Positions 1-8,458 of a DNA stretch of 28,495 nt are shown piece by piece. The stretch lies in the IMG/VR virus record IMGVR_UViG_3300042880_000142, positions 1 to 28,495 of that record, one strand, 5' to 3'. The position numbers and the translations under genes were made by a program. Numbering within the stretch: the stretch's first letter is position 1; each line of letters begins with the position of its first letter. The notes under the pieces were generated by a model. That model saw nothing but the letters and a program-made list of their open reading frames with translations, was not told the origin of the DNA and did not search any database. The stretch is from a virus.

Positions 1-1554
1 GTTTCTGTTTATGATGCGTTCAAGCATTTAGTTGGGTGCATGACTGATAACCTGGTAGGCTTTGAATCGGATTTCTTTTTTACATTACCTTCTGATACTG
101 ACACCATCTGCATAAGCAATGGCAGATCAATAAGAACAAATCAAGATGTTGAGATAGTTGTTACGTTTGAGCAATTGTATTCAAGACTATTTGCAAAGTA
201 CGAACTTGGTATTGGGTTTGAAAGGTCGGCTGCAAATACTCCAGTATTGAGAATAGAACCCGTTGAGTATTTCTTTCAGTTAAATGAATCGGCATCATTA
301 CTTAATCAGCCCGATATTAAATTAACATTTGACACACCAAGATTGTACGCATCGGTTCGATTTGGGAATGATCCAATTTTGGAAGCAAATGAAAGTATCA
401 GCGGTCAACCTCTTACGTTTATTCAAACACCATTCCGAGGATTTAGAAATGAATCATTTGGTTTTACCGGAGAGTGTAACACTGATACGGTCTTAGATGT
501 ATCGGCTTCTGATATTGTATTTGACACAAATACTATTGAGGATATTTTCAGAAACAACAATAATACATTTGACCTCAACAACGTAATCGTACAAGTTCAA
601 TATGTTTCAAGCGTAACACCATATTTTGAGGCTAAACAATATGATCCATACGGTATTGGTCAGAGCGTTTTTAATGGAGGATTTACTAACGAGTATGTTT
701 CTGCCAATTGGATCAATGGCTATCCTAACTCATTATTCTCGTTTTTAGAAGAACCATTTGATCCTACAACAACAGACTTCTTAGTACAGCCTAATGTAGC
801 ATCAGAAGTATTTAATGATATTAGATTTGATTTTGATGGTGGATTTGTTTCTATCCTTCAAGAAACTGGTCACAATGCAGTATTTTTTACTGAGGTATCA
901 GATCCTAACAACCTATTTGATTTTGATACTTACAATGTACCATTTGCAGGTCTTTATACCTTTTCATCAGGATTGGTTTATGATGCACTTAGAGTTGATG
1001 GTTTCCCTTTTCCAATAGACACTACAGAATACGGTAGAGAAAGAAAGTTTTACATTCAACAATACGATGCAACCGATACATTTATTCAAGAGTTTGAAGT
1101 TTCAAATTCAGGATCTTCAAAAATTGAAGCTTGGAGCGAACTATTAAATGTTCAGTTTGTTTGCAATCAAGGGGATAAGATCAAGGTAAACGCAGCCGGT
1201 AAAAGATCGACACAAGTTGGTGGCTTTCTTTCTCTTCAAAGATTCTTAGACAATGGTACTGTTTTAGGAGTTCCTCGACAATCATACTTTACTGGTTCAG
1301 GAATACCGTTTGACAATACCGAATTACAGCCAGTAAATATTGACGATGTTCGTTCACTTCTGTATTCATTCGAACGCCCTTTATCAATGGTCGAAATCAA
1401 TTCGATTTTAGGGAATACGTCTTCACCGATTCAATTGGGGCGAACCACGGATGTTAACTCTGCAATTAACGGCTACATCAAAACACTTGAGATTCAATCT
1501 TTCACAAGGCAAAACGCTAACTTTGTCTTAAAATCAAATCAGATACTTCGATGA
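1..1554 (+). CDS. Large virion/tail protein, 5' end outside window
   Basis: The frame is open from base 1, so the ATG at 40 is probably an internal methionine and the gene starts upstream; at least 517 codons are visible. The protein is acidic, rich in Asn, Phe, Thr and Ser, and has no signal peptide, membrane segment or enzymatic motif. It reads as beta-rich, as virion structural proteins often do. A segment near the middle (FSSGLVYDALRV) looks like a jelly-roll or C1q-like strand pattern, but this is weak. It overlaps the next gene by ATGA, so the two are translated together, and it lies upstream of the portal and head genes. A tail, baseplate or fiber-associated role is inferred from context only. 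Confidence 0.75.
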   Translation, partial: VSVYDAFKHLVGCMTDNLVGFESDFFFTLPSDTDTICISNGRSIRTNQDVEIVVTFEQLYSRLFAKYELGIGFERSAANTPVLRIEPVEYFFQLNESASLLNQPDIKLTFDTPRLYASVRFGNDPILEANESISGQPLTFIQTPFRGFRNESFGFTGECNTDTVLDVSASDIVFDTNTIEDIFRNNNNTFDLNNVIVQVQYVSSVTPYFEAKQYDPYGIGQSVFNGGFTNEYVSANWINGYPNSLFSFLEEPFDPTTTDFLVQPNVASEVFNDIRFDFDGGFVSILQETGHNAVFFTEVSDPNNLFDFDTYNVPFAGLYTFSSGLVYDALRVDGFPFPIDTTEYGRERKFYIQQYDATDTFIQEFEVSNSGSSKIEAWSELLNVQFVCNQGDKIKVNAAGKRSTQVGGFLSLQRFLDNGTVLGVPRQSYFTGSGIPFDNTELQPVNIDDVRSLLYSFERPLSMVEINSILGNTSSPIQLGRTTDVNSAINGYIKTLEIQSFTRQNANFVLKSNQILR

Positions 1555-3215
1555 GTTACATAATAGCACCTAATCAACCGATTCCGTTATTTACCGAATC
1601 AGAACTTAACTCACAAGGTTGCGGCTGTGGAGATCAAGGGTATTCGATGCCAGTGGATGTAAACGATCAACTGTTTATCCAACTGATTTCAGAACCTTGC
1701 GATCCTGCATACACTAACAATGAAGCTGCTATTCAAGCATGGACTGAAAGTTATGGATCGGTGTGTGCTGATGAAGCTGATCCAACTGGGTTTTATTCTT
1801 TTACATTCAATGCCGACTATCCTTATTCGGTGTTCGCTGTAACGATTACTGTTGAATCGATTACTCAAGGCACGTTATCGGTATTGCTGCAAGGTAGTGA
1901 CGCTCAATTTATTTCTTCAGCAGGAACGGTTACACTTTACTTCTCGACTGATATTGTTACGGGTGGTGACTTTACTCCAAACATAACAATCACAGGTTCG
2001 CAGTTCATTGGATGCTTTGGTGCTGATGTACAAGTTCAAGGCATACCAACAGAAACCCGGATTGCTTTTGTCGATCCTGAAACACTACTACCCATTGATG
2101 GTTTAGCGGTAAGAAATATCGAAGTAACCGAAAATGTACTTACGATCCGTTTAGATGTCAATGCTCAAGACTTAACCAACGGATGCTATCGGATTGCTGT
2201 TGCTGACTTCTGTACGAATACTTGCAGCCAATTCAGATTAGAGAACGGTTTCTTTATCAACGGTTCAGAAGGTTGGATCATAACCGAGGAGAATATTACT
2301 TGGGACATAACAACACAATACGCTTCATGTACGATCGATGAAGACGATGAGAATACCTACACACTTACTTCTGAATCGGTACTATGTCAAGATGTCGAGT
2401 ACAACATTCAGTTAACCGATGTCGATGTTCAAACCGTTCAATACAGAATTGTTGCAGGTGACACCGTTACGGCTTGGTTCAATACTGAAGGAGTGTTCTC
2501 AACTTCTATTATTGCAACTGGAGCAGCACCGATTAACTTAGAGATCCAATGTCGTGCGTTAACTTCAGGAGGTGTTGGAGTTGGTGGATTCTTGGCTTTT
2601 ACTTCGGTACAAATCAGCCCCGTAGATTCTGATGTTTCATTTGATCTATTTTCGGAAACAATTACGATCGGAGAATTCGAAGGATGTATAAACGGAGTGA
2701 CCTACTTTAAGATCGAAGGATGTAATGGTCAGGATCAATTCGGAATGACTTTTACAAATACCGATTTCTTACCAGGTGTTCGTGTTGCAGGTAGATTGTT
2801 CCGAGCGCAATACGATGCAGACGTTGACTTGTTTAGATATTCGGACGGCACACGCAAGACCGCCTATGCTGACGTATCAAAACGCAAGACCTTAAGCATA
2901 TCGCAACAACCTGAATACGTATTCGATTTCTTGTCTAAGGCTTTGTTCTTTGATGCTTTATTCATTAATGGACAATCATACGCACCGGTAGAAGATTCAT
3001 TCCCTGAGATCACTTGGAACGATGCTAACGATTTAGGTGACTTGGAACTTGAACTATACATGAGAACGGGCAAACTTGTTAAGGTCGATTGTTCAGGTGT
3101 TGAAGCAGGTTGTACTCCATCCGTTCCGAATGATGTTGTTAACGGCTTGCTAACTCAAAACGGAGATCAAATCTTATTGCAGAATAACGATATTTTGTTA
3201 GATCAAAATGGATAG
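1551..3215 (+). CDS. Large Cys-containing virion/tail protein
   Basis: 554 aa, starting at an ATG that overlaps the previous stop (ATGA). The N-terminus has a Gly/Cys-rich stretch (CGCGDQG, about residues 24-30), and cysteines are scattered through the protein. The body alternates short hydrophobic and polar segments, as in beta-sandwich structural proteins. The end is a short degenerate repeat built on Q-N-[GN]-D-x-[IL]-L-L (about residues 533-552), a pattern I associate with flavobacterial phage virion proteins. No enzymatic motif or membrane segment is visible. Virion (tail or appendage) component is an inference from size, composition and its partner gene. Its stop lies just before a promoter-like element that opens the next unit. 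Confidence 0.75.
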   Translation: MSYIIAPNQPIPLFTESELNSQGCGCGDQGYSMPVDVNDQLFIQLISEPCDPAYTNNEAAIQAWTESYGSVCADEADPTGFYSFTFNADYPYSVFAVTITVESITQGTLSVLLQGSDAQFISSAGTVTLYFSTDIVTGGDFTPNITITGSQFIGCFGADVQVQGIPTETRIAFVDPETLLPIDGLAVRNIEVTENVLTIRLDVNAQDLTNGCYRIAVADFCTNTCSQFRLENGFFINGSEGWIITEENITWDITTQYASCTIDEDDENTYTLTSESVLCQDVEYNIQLTDVDVQTVQYRIVAGDTVTAWFNTEGVFSTSIIATGAAPINLEIQCRALTSGGVGVGGFLAFTSVQISPVDSDVSFDLFSETITIGEFEGCINGVTYFKIEGCNGQDQFGMTFTNTDFLPGVRVAGRLFRAQYDADVDLFRYSDGTRKTAYADVSKRKTLSISQQPEYVFDFLSKALFFDALFINGQSYAPVEDSFPEITWNDANDLGDLELELYMRTGKLVKVDCSGVEAGCTPSVPNDVVNGLLTQNGDQILLQNNDILLDQNG

Positions 3216-3224
3216 TTATATTTG
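3195..3224 (+). promoter_or_regulatory. Bacteroidota-type promoter, TTG-N19-TATATTTG
   Basis: TTG at 3195-3197 is followed after 19 bases by TATATTTG (3217-3224), matching the Bacteroidota -33/-7 consensus TTG-N19-21-TAnnTTTG. It overlaps the end of the preceding gene and would give a leader of about 70 nt before the ATG at 3303. That leader has short inverted repeats (TTGCA/TGCAA and TTGGT/ACCAA). It is the best-formed promoter in the late region. Confidence 0.65.
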
Positions 3225-3302
3225 CAACTATCTTGTGCAACTGTTGGTGCAAATCGATTCGACCAATGTAACTGATCGATACAAACGTAAACCCATAAAA
3301 TA

Positions 3303-3839
3303 ATGGCTTGCGTATCATATTGCGATGAAGCATTACCATCGCACAATTTGGTTGATTGCAACGTTTATTCTTTAGGTGGTTCTCCTGCGATGATCGTTGG
3401 GGCTTGCGGTACTACACTTGCAGACCCATCAGACGCTACTGAAATTCAGGCTTTGCTTGATGAAGGAACAGCTACACTTATCGAAGACGTTCGAATTGCT
3501 CTACCTGCGGGCGCACCGGTTACAGTTGATTCTCCAATCGGCTGCGGTCTACCTATCAGAATTAACGAAGATCGTACTCTTACAATCTTTGATGCAAACG
3601 TAACTGATGAGAATGTCGATTTCTTCGATGATCTTAACAACAGACGTTTAGCTTGGGCATTGATCTACTTGTGCGATAGTAACAAGGTTGTATTTATCAA
3701 TCCTGCGGCAGGCATCACAAGTTCAATTCAGTTTGTTATTCCTGAACAGAACAACGAATTGCAGAACTTTACTGGTGTTTTGACTTGGAGAGATAAGGCA
3801 ATCCCGAAACAATATCCTGCACCGGTTGGAATTTTCTAA
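3303..3839 (+). CDS. Probable abundant virion protein in its own transcription unit
   Basis: 178 aa starting MACVSYCDEALPSHN. It is not a family I can name. The protein is compact, acidic and beta-rich, without signal peptide or membrane segments; several cysteines lie in the first half (C3, C7, C19, C35). It has its own consensus promoter upstream and a rho-independent terminator just after its stop. Among the plus-strand virion genes here, only the major capsid gene is similarly isolated. That arrangement suggests a high-copy product such as a tail tube, major tail or decoration protein. The gene itself is secure; its role is inference from the transcription unit and its position within the virion genes. 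Confidence 0.75.
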   Translation: MACVSYCDEALPSHNLVDCNVYSLGGSPAMIVGACGTTLADPSDATEIQALLDEGTATLIEDVRIALPAGAPVTVDSPIGCGLPIRINEDRTLTIFDANVTDENVDFFDDLNNRRLAWALIYLCDSNKVVFINPAAGITSSIQFVIPEQNNELQNFTGVLTWRDKAIPKQYPAPVGIF

Positions 3840-3862
3840 CTCGGTTAAAATCAAAACGAAAG

Positions 3863-3887
3863 CCCTCGATATTATCGGGGGTTTTTT
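3863..3887 (+). terminator. Rho-independent terminator after the 3303 gene
   Basis: Stem CCCTCGAT (3863-3870) pairs with ATCGGGGG (3874-3881) through eight pairs including one G-U, with a 3-nt loop, followed by TTTTTT (3882-3887). It lies 24 bases after the stop at 3839 and just before the next promoter-like element. Confidence 0.85.
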
Positions 3888-3890
3888 GTT

Positions 3891-3898
3891 TAAATTTG
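3891..3898 (+). promoter_or_regulatory. Promoter -7 element TAAATTTG with almost no leader
   Basis: TAAATTTG matches TAnnTTTG and ends only 4 bases before the ATG at 3903. Transcription starting at the usual distance would give a leaderless or nearly leaderless mRNA. No TTG is seen at the expected -33 position, which overlaps the preceding terminator. Confidence 0.45.
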
Positions 3899-3902
3899 TC
3901 CT

Positions 3903-4832
3903 ATGGCAAAAGATAAACAAAACGATTCGGGCGTAGTTCTTTATGCGTTCGGTCATAAGGCTTACTTGTATGCAGCTTATAACATAGCGTATTCAATTAA
4001 GAGATTCAATCCATCGGTTCACATCACTTTGTTTTGCGAGAATGAAAACACAACACGCTCTACAATTTGGAACTGTCAAGTGTTTGATCGATTGATTCAG
4101 ATTAACCCTGAACGAATCCGAACTAACGGGAAGTTTGATCCTGGCAAAGTAAAGGTCACAATGTACGATTCATTGCCGTACAAGTACAATCTATACTTAG
4201 ACTGCGATGCTGTTGCTATTAAAGACATTCAGCCTTTAATCGATGAGTTAATTGCGGACGGCAAAGAATACATTTCACACACGGTCGGATATCACACAAT
4301 CGATCAAGGTGTTGGGCTTATTCCATCAATGCAATGGGCAAAGGCTGAAAAGGTTTGGAAGCATTGGGATCTTACCAAAGAATCCGTTTTACCTGCGATC
4401 AATTCATCCTTACAGTTCATTGTTAAGTCGGATAAAGCCGCTGAGATTTACGCATGTGCTTCATTCTTTTACTTATCAAATCCATTGCCTATTAAAGACC
4501 TACATATTAAGTGGGGCGGTGGTCAACCTGATGAGTTATACATGAACGCTGCATTTGCTCGATTAGGTTACGATCCTGCACCAACGAATCAACCTAAGGC
4601 AGATATTGGAGAAGGTGGTTACATTCACTTCGCAATGAGGCGAAATGCCACCATCGAACAAGTACAAGAACAGTTCTACTTACAATCATATTACGGAGGT
4701 CGTGGGTTTACTGCTTCATTCTATACTGAGTGGATTGATCGGTTACTATTTAAGTGGCATCACGAAACAAAGGATTCTCACCTTTACAAGATTTCAGAAA
4801 TCGTTAAGAACAAACACGCTAATAAAAAGTAA
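3903..4832 (+). CDS. GT-A fold glycosyltransferase
   Basis: 309 aa. The N-terminus (VVLYAFGHKAYLYAAYNIA) reads as the first strand and helix of a nucleotide-sugar-binding GT-A fold. NLYLDCDAVAIKD (about residues 96-108) supplies the DxD motif (D100, D102) that coordinates the divalent metal and nucleotide sugar in GT8-like and related transferases. A later GGGQPDELYMNAAF segment resembles the acceptor-side conserved region of such enzymes. No membrane segment is seen, so it should act in the host cytoplasm. Likely targets are virion proteins, DNA bases or a host glycan; the sequence does not decide which. It is followed by a methyltransferase overlapping by one base (TAATG), suggesting a coupled modification pair inside the virion gene block. 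Confidence 0.85.
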   Translation: MAKDKQNDSGVVLYAFGHKAYLYAAYNIAYSIKRFNPSVHITLFCENENTTRSTIWNCQVFDRLIQINPERIRTNGKFDPGKVKVTMYDSLPYKYNLYLDCDAVAIKDIQPLIDELIADGKEYISHTVGYHTIDQGVGLIPSMQWAKAEKVWKHWDLTKESVLPAINSSLQFIVKSDKAAEIYACASFFYLSNPLPIKDLHIKWGGGQPDELYMNAAFARLGYDPAPTNQPKADIGEGGYIHFAMRRNATIEQVQEQFYLQSYYGGRGFTASFYTEWIDRLLFKWHHETKDSHLYKISEIVKNKHANKK

Positions 4833-5356
4833 TGGCAAAGGATACTTCACATATTGACTTTTGGAACAGCGAGAAAGAGGTTGGTGAATTTCTTGCATCA
4901 TTGATTAAACTTACTAAGGCTCGAACAGTTTTAGAGGTCGGAGTGTTTCAAGGTAATACATCAATGCCAATGATCGAAGCTTTACCGATGGGAGGCTATT
5001 ACGTAGGTATTGACATCGAGGACTTACGACTTGACCAGAATATTAAGGGTTGGAAGAAAGACGGTTGTGTTGTTGACTTTATAGAAGCATCATCTCATAA
5101 GGCTTTAGAGAAATTGCCTACTTATCATTTCGATTTAATATTTGTTGATGCTGCTCACCATTGGGATCACATCTTACCGGAATGGAAATTAGTTGAGAAA
5201 CTACTTGGGCATGGTGGCGTTATTGTTTACCACGATTCAATGCACATTGCAGATGTTAACCGATTAATGGTTTATGCAATGAACTACGGATGGGAATCGG
5301 CAACCCTTAAAACACCTGAGTTAAGAGGCTTAACGATCTTAAGTAAAAACTTGTAA
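4832..5356 (+). CDS. Class I SAM-dependent methyltransferase
   Basis: 174 aa with a recognisable Rossmann methyltransferase core of the Methyltransf_24/cephalosporin-hydroxylase-like type. Motif I is TVLEVGVFQGNTS (about 32-44), the acidic end of strand 2 is GIDIED (about 59-64), DLIFVDAAHHWDH (about 101-113) contains the conserved Asp/His strand, and GGVIVYHDS (about 128-136) is the next strand. The family methylates small molecules, sugars or proteins; no nucleic-acid target domain is present. Its start codon shares one base with the stop of the glycosyltransferase, so the two probably modify the same substrate, for example O-methylating a transferred sugar. That pairing is inference. Confidence 0.85.
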   Translation: MAKDTSHIDFWNSEKEVGEFLASLIKLTKARTVLEVGVFQGNTSMPMIEALPMGGYYVGIDIEDLRLDQNIKGWKKDGCVVDFIEASSHKALEKLPTYHFDLIFVDAAHHWDHILPEWKLVEKLLGHGGVIVYHDSMHIADVNRLMVYAMNYGWESATLKTPELRGLTILSKNL

Positions 5357-5382
5357 CTTTAACCAACCTTAAAACACACACC

Positions 5383-5454
5383 ATGAACTTTTGTAAATCA
5401 CGTTCTTGCGGTTCAAACATCATAGACAAACCATCAACTAAAGCAGTTGCATAA
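5383..5454 (+). CDS. Possible 23-aa microprotein before portal gene
   Basis: A short frame encodes MNFCKSRSCGSNIIDKPSTK plus three residues and ends exactly one base before the portal ATG at 5455. The ATG follows an A/C-rich context (AAAACACACACC) like other starts in this window. It has two cysteines spaced by five residues (C4, C9) and a basic N-terminal half. Tight placement and start context are the only support; it may instead be a leader peptide that couples translation to the portal gene. Confidence 0.35.
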   Translation: MNFCKSRSCGSNIIDKPSTKAVA

Positions 5455-7350
5455 ATGATACTTACACCACTTCAAATCGATTTAATCGTTAAGAACTTTG
5501 TTGAGGTTCATAAGGGGCGAATGAATGCCGATAAGTCAAGGCATCAATACTTACCTGAATATTGGACGGGTTACAACTATTGTCTTCAACAATACGATGC
5601 GATTGAACCGCACGTAAGGCAAGATGTATTCCCTGCTAAGTTATTCGAGCAACGTGCGCCTAACCAATCTGAACTACAAGCAAAGTACATAAGAGCGAAT
5701 TACAAAGGAACTACTACGCCAGTATTCGAGGACTTTGTAAATACTGTAGGTCGTGCTTTTGCCGAACAGAATTGGTCGTTAAAGGTCAATCAAGAACTTG
5801 ACAGTCGTTACGTTGGCGAATCGTTTAAGAAGTATGCAGGCGAACAAATTCCAATCTTTGGTTCTTTGGAGTTATGGGCTAAGTCTATGCTGCCAACATT
5901 GAAGCTTAAGGATGCAAACGGTGTAATCGCTATACGTCCAATGTCGCTTGATTACATGCGGTCAGAAGAGAATGAGGTTATTACGGATGCAAACGGTAAC
6001 CCCGTGCTATCTAATGAACTTATAAAGCCTATTCCGACTTATCATTCAGTTCATAGAATCGTAGGTCAGCAGCTTGGTGAATGGTACTTAATTATTACTG
6101 ATGAAAGATCAGAAGTTTTAGTAGGTAATAAAAAGGTTCGTGAAGGAATTGTTCTTGAACTTTACGATGGGCAGTCAATTTATCGCATTGAGCAAACGGG
6201 CAAAAAGGAAAGTTATAAGTTTGCAGATCCGATTATATTCTATCAGCACGAACTTGGCTATGTTCCGGTTATTAAACTCATGGGCATTCCGATCTTAGCA
6301 GCCGGCACACTTGTTTATAATTCTCCCTTTGTTACGGCTGTTGGATTGCTTGACTTGGTGCTTTTGGATCAGTCTTATTTGCAGATCAGTAAGGCAACAT
6401 CAGCATTCCCGTTTATGGTTGCTATCGGTGACATTTGCGACTTTGAGCAAAACGGTAATAAGTGCAACGATGGTCAAATTTGGACGGGCGAAAGAACAAC
6501 GACTTGTCCTGCTTGTTCAGGTGCAGGTATTCGTTCTCGATTCAGTCCAACTGGTCAACTACTTATTAAGCCTAAGACTTCACTTGCCGATGGTGACAGT
6601 GGGTTATCCGGTAAATACTTAGAGTTCGTTTCTCCTTCAATGGAAACGCTCGAATTCTTAAGGCGTGAAATAAACTTCCAAACAGATAAGGCTCGTTCAA
6701 TTCTACACCTCAACACTTCAGATCAGGCTGCAAATTCTGGTGAAGCAAAAACTGCAACGGAAAGCATAAGCCGTAACCGTGCAACTCACGCATTCATTAA
6801 ACCTATCTCAGATCAGATGTTTGCGATTGTGGAGTTCACTTACAACACCATCGGACAAATGCGTTACGGTGAATATTACGGTGGAATTGAATTGCAGAAA
6901 CCAACGACATTCGATATCGCAACACCTTCAGATTATCTTTCGATCATTACCGAGGGAGTTAACGCAGGAGTGCCGCCACACGTAACATATCAGAACCTTT
7001 ACAACTATGCTTATTCAATAAACTCGTCTAACACGAAAGTCGTTAAGATGCTTGATTTGATCTTTGCAGCCGATAAGATTCTGACATTGTCCAGTGCTGA
7101 CATCATTGCCCGAATTGCAAACGGTACTGTTGAAAAGTATCAGGACATCTTACACACTTCAGCACCTCAACTTATTGCGATGCTCGATGGTACATGGGAG
7201 GCTTCAGAACTTTACCCTACCTTCTTCGATCAGCCTATTGCAGATCAGGTGGCACAACTTGAACAAGCTGCTAAAGACGAACTGATTGAAGTTGGAGATC
7301 CTATTGCTGAACAGATACGATTACTTACTAATCCTCCAATCGGGGCTTAA
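5455..7350 (+). CDS. Portal protein
   Basis: 631 aa. Length, position directly before a MuF-like gene, scaffold and capsid, and overall pattern identify the dodecameric portal that forms the DNA entry vertex. These include an N-terminal alpha/beta wing, a long middle part and a helical C-terminus with FLRREINFQTDKARSILHL followed by ATESISRNRATHAF. A four-cysteine cluster (C328, C337, C351, C354; CX8C-X13-CX2C, ending CPACSGAG) looks like a zinc-ribbon insertion and is unusual for portals generally, although I associate it with portals of Bacteroidota phages. The start at 5455 abuts the preceding short frame. The stop shares one base with the next start (TAATG). Confidence 0.85.
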   Translation: MILTPLQIDLIVKNFVEVHKGRMNADKSRHQYLPEYWTGYNYCLQQYDAIEPHVRQDVFPAKLFEQRAPNQSELQAKYIRANYKGTTTPVFEDFVNTVGRAFAEQNWSLKVNQELDSRYVGESFKKYAGEQIPIFGSLELWAKSMLPTLKLKDANGVIAIRPMSLDYMRSEENEVITDANGNPVLSNELIKPIPTYHSVHRIVGQQLGEWYLIITDERSEVLVGNKKVREGIVLELYDGQSIYRIEQTGKKESYKFADPIIFYQHELGYVPVIKLMGIPILAAGTLVYNSPFVTAVGLLDLVLLDQSYLQISKATSAFPFMVAIGDICDFEQNGNKCNDGQIWTGERTTTCPACSGAGIRSRFSPTGQLLIKPKTSLADGDSGLSGKYLEFVSPSMETLEFLRREINFQTDKARSILHLNTSDQAANSGEAKTATESISRNRATHAFIKPISDQMFAIVEFTYNTIGQMRYGEYYGGIELQKPTTFDIATPSDYLSIITEGVNAGVPPHVTYQNLYNYAYSINSSNTKVVKMLDLIFAADKILTLSSADIIARIANGTVEKYQDILHTSAPQLIAMLDGTWEASELYPTFFDQPIADQVAQLEQAAKDELIEVGDPIAEQIRLLTNPPIGA

Positions 7351-8231
7351 TGGCTGAATTTGAAAAGTTAGTTAAAGATAAGCAAAGGTTATTCGATGAA
7401 ACCCCTGCGAACCTTGCAACTGCTTCTGTTGTGGCTCAACGCCAAATTTGGAATGAAATTTCTGATTTAGTTGAATCATTAGAAACCGATCAAGATGGTC
7501 GAATTGCTCAAACGCAAAACAACATTCGAAAGATCGGTGAGATTCAAACCGCTTTAGTTAGTGCTATTGCAGGAAGTGAATACATCGATGCGGTTCGTAC
7601 TTTCTTGGGAGATATAGATGAAGGTGCAAGGCTTTCAGATGATATTGCCAGGCAAATACAAAGATCATTTCAACCGTCCGAAGTCGTTCAGCAACTACTT
7701 GAAATATCTAAGCAGAACGCATTACAATCGCTCTTAGGTGAATCGATGCGTGCAAGGGTTACGCTTCCATTTGTCGAGCAACTAACTTCAGCAGTAGCAA
7801 CAAGATCAACGCTTAGAGAAACGGTAAGAGCATTAAGAACCGTTATTGAAGGTGACAAAGATGTAGACGGTCGATTGGTTGCCAATGTTCGAACGGTTGC
7901 ACAAACAGCCCAAGCAATTGCAGACCGTAACTATTCCGCACAAGTGAATGAGGCGGTCGGTGCTGAATGGTTTCGATACGCAGGAAGTGAGATAGATACT
8001 ACACGTGAGTTCTGTTCTGAAAGACATCAGCAGTATTACCACAAGAAAGAGATTGAGGCATGGGCAGACGAGAACTGGAACGGTAAGATCGCAGAAACAA
8101 ACTCAAGAACTATCTTTTCAAATGCAGGTGGTTGGAATTGCAGACACTCGATTATTGCCGTATCAATTCGTAGAGTGCCGCCTGAAGTTGTAAAAAGAAA
8201 TATCGATAACGGGAATTATAAACCTGATTAA
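7350..8231 (+). CDS. Head morphogenesis protein, SPP1 gp7/MuF-like
   Basis: 293 aa. The N-terminal two thirds is helical and charged. The C-terminal domain (about 206-268) carries the family signature: WFRYAG, DTTREFCSERH, W(N)GK, then TIFSNAGGWNCRH ending in Cys-Arg-His. Proteins of this family are minor capsid components packaged in few copies and located near the portal. It overlaps the portal stop by one base and ends 17 bases before the next small gene, whose -7 element lies directly after its stop. Family assignment rests on the C-terminal signature and gene order. Confidence 0.8.
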   Translation: MAEFEKLVKDKQRLFDETPANLATASVVAQRQIWNEISDLVESLETDQDGRIAQTQNNIRKIGEIQTALVSAIAGSEYIDAVRTFLGDIDEGARLSDDIARQIQRSFQPSEVVQQLLEISKQNALQSLLGESMRARVTLPFVEQLTSAVATRSTLRETVRALRTVIEGDKDVDGRLVANVRTVAQTAQAIADRNYSAQVNEAVGAEWFRYAGSEIDTTREFCSERHQQYYHKKEIEAWADENWNGKIAETNSRTIFSNAGGWNCRHSIIAVSIRRVPPEVVKRNIDNGNYKPD

Positions 8232-8232
8232 C

Positions 8233-8240
8233 TATATTTG
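8233..8240 (+). promoter_or_regulatory. Promoter -7 element TATATTTG before scaffold genes
   Basis: TATATTTG lies directly after the stop at 8231 and 8 bases before the ATG at 8249, giving a leader of only a few bases. No TTG is visible at the -33 distance. It shares the core CTATATTTG with the capsid promoter. Confidence 0.5.
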
Positions 8241-8248
8241 TACACAAT

Positions 8249-8458
8249 ATGAGTATGAACATCGTAATGCCTGATGGTGACCTGAAACGCAATGTTTCTC
8301 CGATGGTTGCTGAACTGTTAATTCGTAACGGTGGCAGAATATTAGAACTTAAACCAATCAACATAAATCATGATGAAACCAGAAGAAGCACTGAAAGTAG
8401 TGGAGTTCTTAGGACTAAACGAACTCGAAAGCCACGAAGAAGCGAGAACGAAGTTTGA
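8249..8458 (+). CDS. Small basic protein overlapping scaffold gene
   Basis: 69 aa starting MSMNIVMPDGD. The first 40 residues (…VSPMVAELLIRNGGRILEL) look like a real folded small protein of the kind found between MuF-like and scaffold genes. The last 30, encoded where the frame overlaps the scaffold gene by 89 bases, are very rich in Arg, Lys, Ser and Thr, as expected for an out-of-frame reading of scaffold sequence. It has a promoter-like element immediately upstream. Either the overlap is genuine or the ancestral gene ended near 8370 and lost its stop. No function is recognised. Confidence 0.6.
   Translation: MSMNIVMPDGDLKRNVSPMVAELLIRNGGRILELKPININHDETRRSTESSGVLRTKRTRKPRRSENEV

Noticed and set aside
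40-1554. Start of the first gene at the ATG at 40
   Set aside because: The same frame is open back to base 1 with a plausible protein sequence and no spacing for a start, so the gene is treated as 5'-truncated.
6311-6622. 103-aa plus-strand frame within the portal gene
   Set aside because: It is out of frame inside a strongly supported portal, Leu/Ser/Cys-rich from codon bias, with no start signal.
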